This document shows positions 54,481 through 62,179 of a stretch of 64,000 nucleotides of DNA, one piece after another. Source of the DNA: Arcobacter lacus. GTDB taxonomy: Bacteria; Campylobacterota; Campylobacteria; Campylobacterales; Arcobacteraceae. The stretch is taken from NCBI RefSeq assembly GCF_003063295.1, contig NZ_MUXF01000007.1, forward strand, positions 1 to 64,000. Direction: 5' to 3'. Under the pieces are notes generated by a model. It worked only from the letters and a program-made list of their open reading frames with translations. It was not told the origin of the DNA and searched no databases. Within the stretch, counting starts at the first letter, position 1; each line of letters begins with the position of its first letter. A program made the translations under genes and the position numbers.

Positions 54481-54879
54481 ATGAAAAGAGTTTTGATATT
54501 ATGTACAGGAAATTCTTGTAGAAGTATTATTGCTGAAGCACTTATAAATGCAAAGTTAGATGGAATTAGTGCAGATAGTTCTGGTGTTCGTGCAAGTGGA
54601 AAAGTAAATCCAAATGCAAAAAAACTTCTTGAAGATAAAGGGATTTGGAAGGAAGAGTATCACTCTAAAACACTTGATACAGTTATAAACAATGAATATG
54701 ATTTAGTAGTAACAGTTTGTGACCATGCAAATGAAACTTGCCCAATGTTTCCAAAAGCTGTAAAAGTTATTCATGTGGGATTTGAAGACCCTGATGGAAA
54801 AGGGTTTGAAGCTTTTGAAAAAACATATAAAGAGATAGAAGAAAAACTTCTTCCAAAAATTGTTGAGGTATTAAAATAG
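54481..54879 (+). CDS. arsC: Arsenate reductase ArsC, thioredoxin-linked (LMW-PTPase fold)
   Basis: A 132-residue arsenate reductase of the low-molecular-weight phosphatase fold. The P-loop CTGNSCRS gives Cys8 and Arg14; Cys80 and Cys87 (VTVCDHANETCP) are the relay cysteines of the thioredoxin-coupled type. It reduces As(V) to As(III) for export. ATG at 54481 with AAAAGGAC upstream is chosen over the open extension to 54445. It is the first gene of the operon and abuts the permease gene. Confidence 0.93.
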   Translation: MKRVLILCTGNSCRSIIAEALINAKLDGISADSSGVRASGKVNPNAKKLLEDKGIWKEEYHSKTLDTVINNEYDLVVTVCDHANETCPMFPKAVKVIHVGFEDPDGKGFEAFEKTYKEIEEKLLPKIVEVLK

Positions 54880-55845
54880 ATGTTTGATTGGCTTGTGAAC
54901 TTAACTTCAATTTTTGTATTTGATATTTTAGGACTTTCAAAAGGAACTCATTTAGGTGAAGCTTTAAATTTTTTTATTTATGATACGATAAAAATTTTTA
55001 TATTGCTAATTACAATTATTTATATGGTTACACTTCTTAGAAGCTATTTTCCAGTAGAAAAAGCAAGAGATTATTTAAGTGGAAAACACAAAATTGTTGG
55101 ACATATTATGGCTGCTATTTTTGGAGTTATAACTCCATTTTGTTCTTGTAGTGCAATTCCACTTTTTTTAGGATTTTTACAAGCAAGAATTCCTTTAGGA
55201 GTGACATTTTCATATTTGATTTCTGCACCACTTAGTGATGCAGTTGTAATTGCTATGTTATTTTCACTTTTTGGTTGGAAAATAGCTTTATTATATGTAG
55301 GAATTGGTCTATTAATAGCTATTGTATCTGGACTTATAATTGGAAGTATGAATTTAGAAAAAGAGGTTTTAATAGAAGTAAAACCAATAAATAGCTGTTG
55401 TAATGGCTCAAATAGTGATGAAACTTTATTTTCCCAAAGAGTAAAAGAGTCTTGGGAATATACAAAAGATATATTTAAAAAGATTTATTTATATGTGATA
55501 ATTGGTGTTGGAATTGGAGCATTTATTCATGGTTATATTCCTGCTGATTTTATCAGCAAATATGCAGGCGGAGATGTTTGGTATGCGCCAATAGTTGCAG
55601 TTATTATGGGAATACCTATGTATTCAAATGCAGCAGGGATTTTACCACTTGTTGAAGTTTTAACACAAAAAGGAATGCTTTTAGGAACGGCTTTAGCATT
55701 TATGATGGCAGTTGTTGCACTTAGTTTGCCAGAAGCTATGATTTTAAAAAGAGTTTTGAGTTTAAAACTTATCTCAATATTTTTTGCAATTGTTGGAGTT
55801 GCGATACTTCTAACAGGGTATTTATTTAATTATTTAATAGGATGA
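54880..55845 (+). CDS. ArsP-like permease (DUF318 family)
   Basis: A 321-residue membrane protein with about eight hydrophobic segments. The motif ITPFCSCSAIPLFLGFLQAR is the hallmark of the DUF318/ArsP permeases, and IMGIPMYSNAAGILPLVEVL is the repeated second half. ArsP of Campylobacter exports trivalent organoarsenicals; other members of this family act with thioredoxin-like partners and have unknown substrates. It starts directly after arsC, and a thioredoxin-like gene follows after 4 bases. An insert with a double cysteine (SCCNG, about 171) lies in the loop. Confidence 0.82.
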   Translation: MFDWLVNLTSIFVFDILGLSKGTHLGEALNFFIYDTIKIFILLITIIYMVTLLRSYFPVEKARDYLSGKHKIVGHIMAAIFGVITPFCSCSAIPLFLGFLQARIPLGVTFSYLISAPLSDAVVIAMLFSLFGWKIALLYVGIGLLIAIVSGLIIGSMNLEKEVLIEVKPINSCCNGSNSDETLFSQRVKESWEYTKDIFKKIYLYVIIGVGIGAFIHGYIPADFISKYAGGDVWYAPIVAVIMGIPMYSNAAGILPLVEVLTQKGMLLGTALAFMMAVVALSLPEAMILKRVLSLKLISIFFAIVGVAILLTGYLFNYLIG

Positions 55846-55849
55846 AAAA

Positions 55850-56086
55850 ATGAAAATAGAAGTTTTAGGAACAGGTTGCTCTAAATGCAAAGCTTTAGAA
55901 GAAGCTGTAAAACAAGCAGTTGCAAAAATCGGTGGATTTCACGAAGTTAAAAAAGTTGAAGATATAGTTGAAATTATGAATTATGGTGTTATGAGTACGC
56001 CAGCACTTGTTGTTGATGGAGTTGTAAAATCTACTGGAAAAGTTTTGAGTGTTGATGAACTGTTACTACTATTTAAAGGAATATGA
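55850..56086 (+). CDS. Small thioredoxin-like redox protein
   Basis: A 78-residue thioredoxin-fold protein with CSKC (Cys10, Cys13) after EVLGTG and the cis-Pro segment MSTPALVVDGVVKSTGKV. It belongs to the redox-active disulfide protein 2 / MTH895 type, often encoded beside DUF318 permeases. It may pass electrons to ArsC or service the cysteines of the permease. It overlaps arsR by 4 bases. Confidence 0.85.
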   Translation: MKIEVLGTGCSKCKALEEAVKQAVAKIGGFHEVKKVEDIVEIMNYGVMSTPALVVDGVVKSTGKVLSVDELLLLFKGI

Positions 56087-56397
56087 TGGATATTTTTTTA
56101 CAAACAGTTGGTGCAATAAATGATGAAACAAGAGTCAAAATATTACATTTTATAGATATACACAATGAAGTTTGTGTTTGTGATATAGAGAACTCTTTTT
56201 CAATGATACAATCAAGAGTTTCAAGACACTTAAAAATATTAAAAGATGGAGGTTTTTTAAGAGTTGATAGAAGAGGGCGTTGGGCATATTATAGTATAAG
56301 AACACCTTTAGATGTTTTTAGACAATCAATTTTAAAAGAAATTAGTTATTTGAACTTAGAAATTCCTGCATTAAAAAAAGGTTGTGAGGTATGTTAA
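56083..56397 (+). CDS. arsR: Arsenic-responsive repressor ArsR
   Basis: A 104-residue winged-helix repressor. The As(III) site EVCVCDIENSF has Cys31 and Cys33 in helix 3, and the recognition helix SRVSRHLKILKDGGFLRVDR follows, with RRGRWAYYSI in the wing. A further pair, Cys101 and Cys104, is at the very C-terminus and could give an extra thiolate ligand. It should repress the operon at the palindrome before arsC until arsenite binds. ATG overlaps the thioredoxin-like gene and its end overlaps arsB by 7 bases. Confidence 0.93.
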   Translation: MMDIFLQTVGAINDETRVKILHFIDIHNEVCVCDIENSFSMIQSRVSRHLKILKDGGFLRVDRRGRWAYYSIRTPLDVFRQSILKEISYLNLEIPALKKGCEVC

Positions 56398-57641
56398 TTC
56401 CTGTTTGCATATTTTTAGTAACATTATTTTTAATCATTACTCAACCAAAAGGTTTACAAATAGGAACAACAGCTATTTTAGGTGCAATTGTTGCTTTAAT
56501 TTTAGGTGTAGTAAGTATCAATGATGTTTTAGATGTAACAAGTATAGTTTGGGATGCAACATTAGCTTTTATTGGAATCATTATTTTATCTTTAGTTTTA
56601 GATGAAATTGGCTTTTTTGAATGGTGTGCTTTAAAAATGGCAAAATTTTCAAAAGGAAGTGGAATAAGAATGTTCATTTATTCTATTTTATTGGGAAGTT
56701 TTGTTTCAGCACTTTTTGCAAATGATGGAGCAGCACTTATTTTAACACCTATTTTATTGGCAAAAATGAGAGTTTTACAATTAAGTACAAAAACTATAAT
56801 TGCTTTTTTACTTGCAGGTGGTTTTATAAGTGATAGTGCATCTTTACCTTTTGTATTTTCAAATCTTACAAATATAGTAACGGCAAACTATTTTAATATA
56901 GGTTTTGTGGATTATTTTCTTAATATGATTGTTCCTTTTATTGTGAGTGTTATTGCTTCGATAGTTTTTTTATGGTTAATTTTGAGAAAAGATATTCCAA
57001 AAAAAGTTGATGTAAGACTTTTAAAAGAACCCAAAAGTGTTATAAAAAATATGAATCTATTTTATTTTTCTTGGTTTTTTCTAGCCTTTTTGTTGAGTGC
57101 TTATGCTTTAGGAGATATTTACAAACTTCCTATCTCTTTTTTTGCATTAGGTGGTGCATTAGTTCTTTTAATAATTGCAAGTTTAACAAAAAGTGTAAAT
57201 GCAAAAAATATTATAAAAGAAGCCCCTTGGCAAATCGTTTGGTTTAGTATTGGTCTTTATATTGTTGTTTATGGTTTAAAAAATGCAGGATTAACTGAAT
57301 ATTTAACAACGATATTAAATTATTTAGTTTTACAAGGTGATACAATAGCTATCATATCAACAGGTTTTATAAGTGCAATTTTAAGTGCAGTTATGAATAA
57401 TCTTCCAACAATTATGATTATGGATATAGCATTAAAAGATATACCAAATGAGGCTTTAGCTTATGCAAATATTATTGGATGTAATTTAGGTCCCAAAATG
57501 ACACCATTTGGAAGTTTAGCAACTCTTCTTTGGCTTCATGTTTTAGCAAAAAAAGGTATAAAAATAAGCTTTTGGGAATATAGTAAATTTGGTTTGATTA
57601 TTACACCACCTGTTTTACTACTTGTTCTTTTAGCAGTTTAA
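56391..57641 (+). CDS. arsB: Arsenite efflux protein ArsB
   Basis: A 416-residue permease of the ArsB/NhaD ion-transporter superfamily with about 12 membrane segments. LSLVLDEIGFFEWCALKMAK, ANDGAALILTPILLAKMRVL and MNNLPTIMIMDIALKD are ArsB motifs. It expels As(III) by proton antiport. The length is near that of E. coli ArsB (429). It is the last gene of the operon; a hairpin shared with mscL overlaps its stop codon. No acr3 or arsA is present. Confidence 0.9.
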   Translation: MLIPVCIFLVTLFLIITQPKGLQIGTTAILGAIVALILGVVSINDVLDVTSIVWDATLAFIGIIILSLVLDEIGFFEWCALKMAKFSKGSGIRMFIYSILLGSFVSALFANDGAALILTPILLAKMRVLQLSTKTIIAFLLAGGFISDSASLPFVFSNLTNIVTANYFNIGFVDYFLNMIVPFIVSVIASIVFLWLILRKDIPKKVDVRLLKEPKSVIKNMNLFYFSWFFLAFLLSAYALGDIYKLPISFFALGGALVLLIIASLTKSVNAKNIIKEAPWQIVWFSIGLYIVVYGLKNAGLTEYLTTILNYLVLQGDTIAIISTGFISAILSAVMNNLPTIMIMDIALKDIPNEALAYANIIGCNLGPKMTPFGSLATLLWLHVLAKKGIKISFWEYSKFGLIITPPVLLLVLLAV

Positions 57642-57658
57642 AATAAATTTAAACTGCT
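57632..57658. terminator. Shared hairpin between convergent arsB and mscL
   Basis: An 11-bp perfect stem (AGCAGTTTAAA at 57632-57642, complement at 57648-57658) with the loop ATAAA. It includes the stop codons of both genes, which are only 7 bases apart. There is no long T run, but the AT-rich stem base may serve both directions. Confidence 0.55.
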
Positions 57659-58077
57659 GTATTTCCACAATAACCACATTTTTTTGCAGCAACTGGAATT
57701 TCCATAGCACAATCTGAACAAATTTTTGTTTTTGGTGCCGGAGCTTCAACATTTCTTAGTTTATTGTAAGATTTTATAAACATAAATACAACAAATCCTA
57801 AAATTAAAAATGAGATTGTATCATTCATAAATACACCAAGTTTTATTGCTGGTGCACCTGCTTTTTCAAGTTCTGCCAAAGTTGCATAACTATTTCCATC
57901 AAGCGAAATAAATAATTGAGAAAAATCAACTTTTCCTAACAACAATCCAATTGGAGGCATAACCACATTTTCAACAAGTGATTTTACAAAAGTTGCAAAA
58001 GCTGCACCAAAAATAAAACCAACAGCCATATCAACTACACTTCCTTTTATAAGGAAGTCTTTAAACTCTTTTAACAT
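57649..58077 (-). CDS. mscL: Large-conductance mechanosensitive channel MscL with C-terminal zinc ribbon
   Basis: A 142-residue channel subunit that releases solutes under hypo-osmotic shock. The N-terminal helix and TM1 are MLKEFKDFLIKGSVVDMAVG and FIFGAAFATFVKSLVENVVM; TM2 is at about 82-103. Instead of the usual C-terminal amphipathic bundle alone, it ends in a C4 zinc-ribbon: Cys120, Cys123, Cys134 and Cys137 (CSDC ... CGYC). ATG at 58077 with AAAGGAAAA upstream is chosen over the extended frame to 58122. It is convergent with arsB. Confidence 0.9.
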   Translation of the reverse strand: MLKEFKDFLIKGSVVDMAVGFIFGAAFATFVKSLVENVVMPPIGLLLGKVDFSQLFISLDGNSYATLAELEKAGAPAIKLGVFMNDTISFLILGFVVFMFIKSYNKLRNVEAPAPKTKICSDCAMEIPVAAKKCGYCGNTAV

Positions 58078-58099
58078 AATTTTTCCTTTAATTTTTTTA

Positions 58100-58105
58100 A
58101 TTATA
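58100..58105 (-). promoter_or_regulatory. -10 box of mscL
   Basis: TATAAT on the minus strand (58105 down to 58100), 23 bases from the start codon, giving a very short leader with AAAGGAAAA. Confidence 0.5.
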
Positions 58106-58243
58106 TTTAAAAGAAGATACAAAATTAGTAAAAGAAGTGAAATAAAAATAAATAATTATTAAATAATCTGTAAATTTCAGTTTGATTACAAAAAATAATT
58201 ATATAACCTTTTATTCAAATAATAAAGAATATATTGCTAAAAA

Positions 58244-58249
58244 TATAAT
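58244..58249 (+). promoter_or_regulatory. Possible -10 box of the second chemoreceptor
   Basis: TATAAT 15 bases before the ATG. If used, transcription would begin within the ribosome-binding site AGGAAG (58253-58258), so the real promoter may be further upstream in the AT-rich 58123-58240 stretch, where I see no better candidate. Confidence 0.3.
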
Positions 58250-58264
58250 TTTAGGAAGAGTATT

Positions 58265-61177
58265 ATGAATAATTTGAAGCTTAGGAATAAAATCTTACTT
58301 ATATTGGTATTACCGATTTTAGCGATTTTTATGCTTTCATCTGTTTTGATTTTTGAAAAAATTGAGAAAAAATCAAATATGAATAAAACTTCAAGTTATA
58401 TTGATTTTACTGTTAAAATCTCAAAAGTTTTAACGGCTTTTCAAAAAGAGAGAGAATTATCAATTTTATATCTAAATAGTTATGGAAAAATAAAAAAAGA
58501 TGAGTTAGAAAAAGAAATAATAAATAGTAATCAAGAATCAAAAGAACTAAATGAGTTCATAGAAAGTTTTGATTTAATAAAAAAAGATAATAATCTTTTA
58601 GAAAAAATAGATAAATTGAAAAAGTCTTTTATTAAATTAGATGAAATTAGAAAAAATATAATAGATTTGAGAGTTGATATAAAAGAAATAGAAAATCTTT
58701 ATAATGAAATTAATGCAAATCTTATATCTTTTTTTGATGATTTATTAATATATTCAAATAGCAAAGAGTTATCAAAATCTTCTTTGATATATGTTTCTAT
58801 AATAAATGTAATAGAAAAAGCTTACAATGAAAAAATTTTAGTAAAAAGTATATTTGAGCATAATTTTATGTCAAATAGTAACTATAACAATTTCATATCA
58901 CTAATAGTTTTTCAAGACTCATATTTAGAAGTAATGAAGAAAAATTTATCAAATGAACAACTTGATTATTTTAAAAAACAATTGGAAAATAGTAGTTTTA
59001 AAGATATTGAAACATTAAGAAGTATAATTTTTCTTAAAATAGAAAAAGAGAACCTTTTATCACAGATAAAAGAGGCTTTTGGATATGGTGGGTTGATACA
59101 TTTATATAAAAACTATGTTTTAACAAAAGATGAAAATTTATTAAATAAAATTCAAAAAAGTCACACTAAAATATTAAGAGCAATAAAAGATTATAAAAAA
59201 TTAAAGTTTTCAAAAGAAGAAGAGGAATTTTTAAATAACATCCAATTCGCTATTGATACATATATGTCAGCAGCATATAATAATGAACGTATAGATGAAA
59301 CACAAATTGATTCAAAAACTTTACAAGCAATAGATACTTTGTCAAAAAATATTTATGGTGCAAATACCAAAAAATGGGAAGAAGCATCTTCTATCAAAAT
59401 CAATGCTTTTGAAAATATAAAAGATAAAATGGTTGAAGATATGCTTTTATATATAAATACAAATGTTAAGAATTTAGATAATCAAATAGTATTATTCTCT
59501 TTATTTTTAATTTTTTTAATCATATTAATTTTTGCTGTAATTGTATTAATGACAAGTAAAGTTTCAAAATCTATTAAAAAATTTGAAAATAATTTAACTC
59601 AATTTTTCTCTTATTCTATGAGAGAAAAAGATGAAATATATTTGGATAAACTTGAAGGAAAAGACGAATTTGCTTTAATGACAAAAAATATGAATATTCA
59701 AGTTGAAAAAATAGAAAGAATTATTGAAAATGATAAAAAAGTTATTCTTGAAATAACAGATATTATGGAAAAAGTAAATAATGGCTTTTTTGAATATTCA
59801 ATAAAAACAAAAGCTTCAACAAAAGAGTTACAAACTTTGGTTGAAATTATAAATAAAATGATTGATAGAACAAGATTGAAAATTGATAGTTTAAATATGC
59901 TTCTAAATAGTTATACTCAGGGTGATTATAAATTTAAATTAGATGAACAACATACAAAAGGAATGTATGGAGATTTTGGCATACTTTGTAATTCAACTGT
60001 TCTTTTAGGACAATCTTCTTCAGAACTTATTGCTATGATTACAAATGCTGGTGTTGAACTTGAAAAAAATACAAAAATCCTGACAAACTCTTCAAATGAA
60101 TTGGCTGTTTTATCTTCAGAACAAGCAAATTCTTTAAAACAAAGTTCTGTTGCTCTTGAACAAATCACAGCAAATATAAAAAATAACAATGAAAATATGG
60201 GACAAATGCTAAAAATCTCAGATGAACTAAATAGTTCTGCAATAGAAGGAAATAAATCTGCAAATCAAACTTTTGTATCAATGGATGAAATAAGTAAAAA
60301 AGTAAATGCTATAAATGAAGCAATAATTGTAATAGACCAAATAGCATTTCAAACAAATATTCTTTCTTTAAATGCTGCTGTTGAAGCTGCAACTGCAGGT
60401 GAAGCTGGAAAAGGTTTTGCAGTTGTTGCACAAGAAGTGCGAAATTTAGCAAGTAGAAGTGCTCAAGCTGCAAGTAAAATAAAAAGTTTAGTTGAAAGTG
60501 CAAACTTTGAGGCAAATGAGGGTAAAAATATTGCAGATAATATGATAAAAGGTTATGAAAGTTTAGCTTCAAAAATCTCTCAAACAAAAGAGATAATAAA
60601 TAGTGTTACGATTTTTAGTAAAGAGCAAGAAATAGGAATTATTCAAATAAATGATACGATTTCAAAGATTGATTTTGCTACACAAAAAAATGCCAAAACG
60701 GCTTTAAATATAGATAATTTATCAAACGAAGTTTCGAAATTGTCTAATAAATTGCTTCAAATTACTTCACAGTCAAAAATCGATGATAAATATTATGAAA
60801 TGGTTGAAAATATAGATTTAATAAAAGAGTTATCAACTTATAAAAATGATCATATAAATTTTAAAAAAAGATATTATAAGACATTAAATAATTTTACAAA
60901 TATTGTTATTGATAATTCAGAATTTTGTAATATAGGTAAGTGGATGACATCTTGTGAAAATAATAATGAGATTTTTGCAAAAAATGAAAAATGGAAAGTT
61001 CTAAAACAAACTCATAAAGATGTTCATCAAAAAATGCAAGAATATATTACTCAAAATGCAAATAAAATTGAAAATAAAATACTTAGACAAATTGCAAGTC
61101 AAATAGAAGATGCAACTATGAAATTTTTCGATAGTTTAAATGATATTTTATATTTGGATTCAAAAAATAAAAAGTAA
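58265..61177 (+). CDS. Methyl-accepting chemotaxis protein with NIT-like sensor and CZB domain
   Basis: A 970-residue chemoreceptor. TM1 is at about 8-29. The periplasmic part has FQKERELSILYLNSYGK (about 57-73) and AFGYGGLIHLYKNYVL, the pattern of NIT (nitrate/nitrite-sensing) domains. TM2 is at about 406-430. HAMP-like and signalling helices follow with the tip NILSLNAAVEAATAGEAGKGF. The C-terminal CZB zinc domain has NDHINF (His863) and CNIGKW (Cys888). Unlike the first receptor it lacks the xWxxF tail and ends DSKNKK. It stands alone. The ligand is a guess from the domain name only. Confidence 0.88.
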   Translation: MNNLKLRNKILLILVLPILAIFMLSSVLIFEKIEKKSNMNKTSSYIDFTVKISKVLTAFQKERELSILYLNSYGKIKKDELEKEIINSNQESKELNEFIESFDLIKKDNNLLEKIDKLKKSFIKLDEIRKNIIDLRVDIKEIENLYNEINANLISFFDDLLIYSNSKELSKSSLIYVSIINVIEKAYNEKILVKSIFEHNFMSNSNYNNFISLIVFQDSYLEVMKKNLSNEQLDYFKKQLENSSFKDIETLRSIIFLKIEKENLLSQIKEAFGYGGLIHLYKNYVLTKDENLLNKIQKSHTKILRAIKDYKKLKFSKEEEEFLNNIQFAIDTYMSAAYNNERIDETQIDSKTLQAIDTLSKNIYGANTKKWEEASSIKINAFENIKDKMVEDMLLYINTNVKNLDNQIVLFSLFLIFLIILIFAVIVLMTSKVSKSIKKFENNLTQFFSYSMREKDEIYLDKLEGKDEFALMTKNMNIQVEKIERIIENDKKVILEITDIMEKVNNGFFEYSIKTKASTKELQTLVEIINKMIDRTRLKIDSLNMLLNSYTQGDYKFKLDEQHTKGMYGDFGILCNSTVLLGQSSSELIAMITNAGVELEKNTKILTNSSNELAVLSSEQANSLKQSSVALEQITANIKNNNENMGQMLKISDELNSSAIEGNKSANQTFVSMDEISKKVNAINEAIIVIDQIAFQTNILSLNAAVEAATAGEAGKGFAVVAQEVRNLASRSAQAASKIKSLVESANFEANEGKNIADNMIKGYESLASKISQTKEIINSVTIFSKEQEIGIIQINDTISKIDFATQKNAKTALNIDNLSNEVSKLSNKLLQITSQSKIDDKYYEMVENIDLIKELSTYKNDHINFKKRYYKTLNNFTNIVIDNSEFCNIGKWMTSCENNNEIFAKNEKWKVLKQTHKDVHQKMQEYITQNANKIENKILRQIASQIEDATMKFFDSLNDILYLDSKNKK

Positions 61178-61192
61178 TAAATACTTTTTATT
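61166..61192. terminator. Shared hairpin between convergent chemoreceptor and DUF5718-type genes
   Basis: An 11-bp perfect stem (61166-61176 with 61182-61192; AAAAAGTA/TACTTTTT core) and the loop ATAAA. It covers both stop codons. The stem length and loop are the same as in the arsB/mscL hairpin. Confidence 0.55.
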
Positions 61193-62024
61193 GAACTATT
61201 TGATGAAGTTTTGAACACTGTCCTAAATATGGAGCTATTCCACACATATCATTCATAATGTCATTGAAACTATGAGCACGAGCATTGTAAACATATACAA
61301 AAATTTCATCACCTTTTTTCAAAAAGTTTTTCTTACCAAAATCAGTATAAGCTGTTGCACCTGCAGCGATTAAAATACCTTTTGCTTTGTGAGCATCTTT
61401 TAAAAATTGCCCAAGTTCTTCAAGTGGTCCACAATCTTCTTGACAATTTAAAATATCAATCATCCAATCTTTTAATTTATTAAAAAAATAACTGTATGAT
61501 TTAACCGCACTTGTAGTTCCATAGTCATATACGATACCATCTCTTTTGATAAAAGAAGAGATATGATATTTACTTAAAATTCCTTTTTCACTAAAATCAT
61601 CAATTTCTATAATATCTTGTGAAATTCCTTTTGTTTTTTCTCCCCAATTCTTTTTACAACTTAGTTTATTTCCATCTTGAACTCTAAGAGAACAATCATT
61701 AAATGCTGCAAAATATTTTGGAATAATATCAATTACTTTTTCATTTTCATATACAAAATCACAAATCAGAGCAACTTCAGCTTCAATTTGTAAGTTATCT
61801 TCTTCTCTACCATGAGTTAAAATAATTTCATCACATATTGGATATGTTCCTAAAAAACTATCGTGTCCTTTTATATAAAATGGGAACATTCCTTTTGGTG
61901 CATCTTTTTCTTTTGTTTCAATTACAGAGAATTCATCTGCTTCACCAGCTTCTCCTAAATGATTTGCGAAGTTTCCTGCAACTGCAAAACCTAAATAATC
62001 TTTTAAATCTTCTAATAAATTCAT
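61188..62024 (-). CDS. FAH-superfamily-like protein (DUF5718 type), function unknown
   Basis: A 278-residue cytoplasmic protein. GFAVAGNFANHLGEAGEADE near the N-terminus, the acidic EAEVALICDFVY (about 81-92) and YFAAFNDCSLR (about 103-113) resemble the fumarylacetoacetate hydrolase fold, where Glu and Asp bind Mg and ND-S-R is conserved. I believe it belongs to DUF5718, for which no function is known to me. Several cysteines lie in the C-terminal half. It is transcribed alone, convergent with the chemoreceptor. Confidence 0.6.
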   Translation of the reverse strand: MNLLEDLKDYLGFAVAGNFANHLGEAGEADEFSVIETKEKDAPKGMFPFYIKGHDSFLGTYPICDEIILTHGREEDNLQIEAEVALICDFVYENEKVIDIIPKYFAAFNDCSLRVQDGNKLSCKKNWGEKTKGISQDIIEIDDFSEKGILSKYHISSFIKRDGIVYDYGTTSAVKSYSYFFNKLKDWMIDILNCQEDCGPLEELGQFLKDAHKAKGILIAAGATAYTDFGKKNFLKKGDEIFVYVYNARAHSFNDIMNDMCGIAPYLGQCSKLHQIVQ

Positions 62025-62143
62025 AATATTTCCTATAATTTTTTAAAACGAAAGGTAAAGTTGTAGCATAACATTAATTAAATCTATAATAAGTCAAAAA
62101 AGAAATATAAATTAATAACGTAAGGATTTTTTAAAAAAAGGAG

Positions 62144-62172
62144 TTTACAAAAGGTTAAAAACCTTTTGTAAA
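62144..62172 (-). terminator. Terminator of the fumarase gene
   Basis: A 13-bp perfect stem (62144-62156 with 62160-62172; ACAAAAGG/CCTTTTGT core) with a 3-base loop, followed on the minus strand by a T run (62132-62140). It lies 8 bases after the fumarase stop codon. Bases 62025-62143 hold no gene. Confidence 0.88.
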
Positions 62173-62179
62173 ACAAAAA

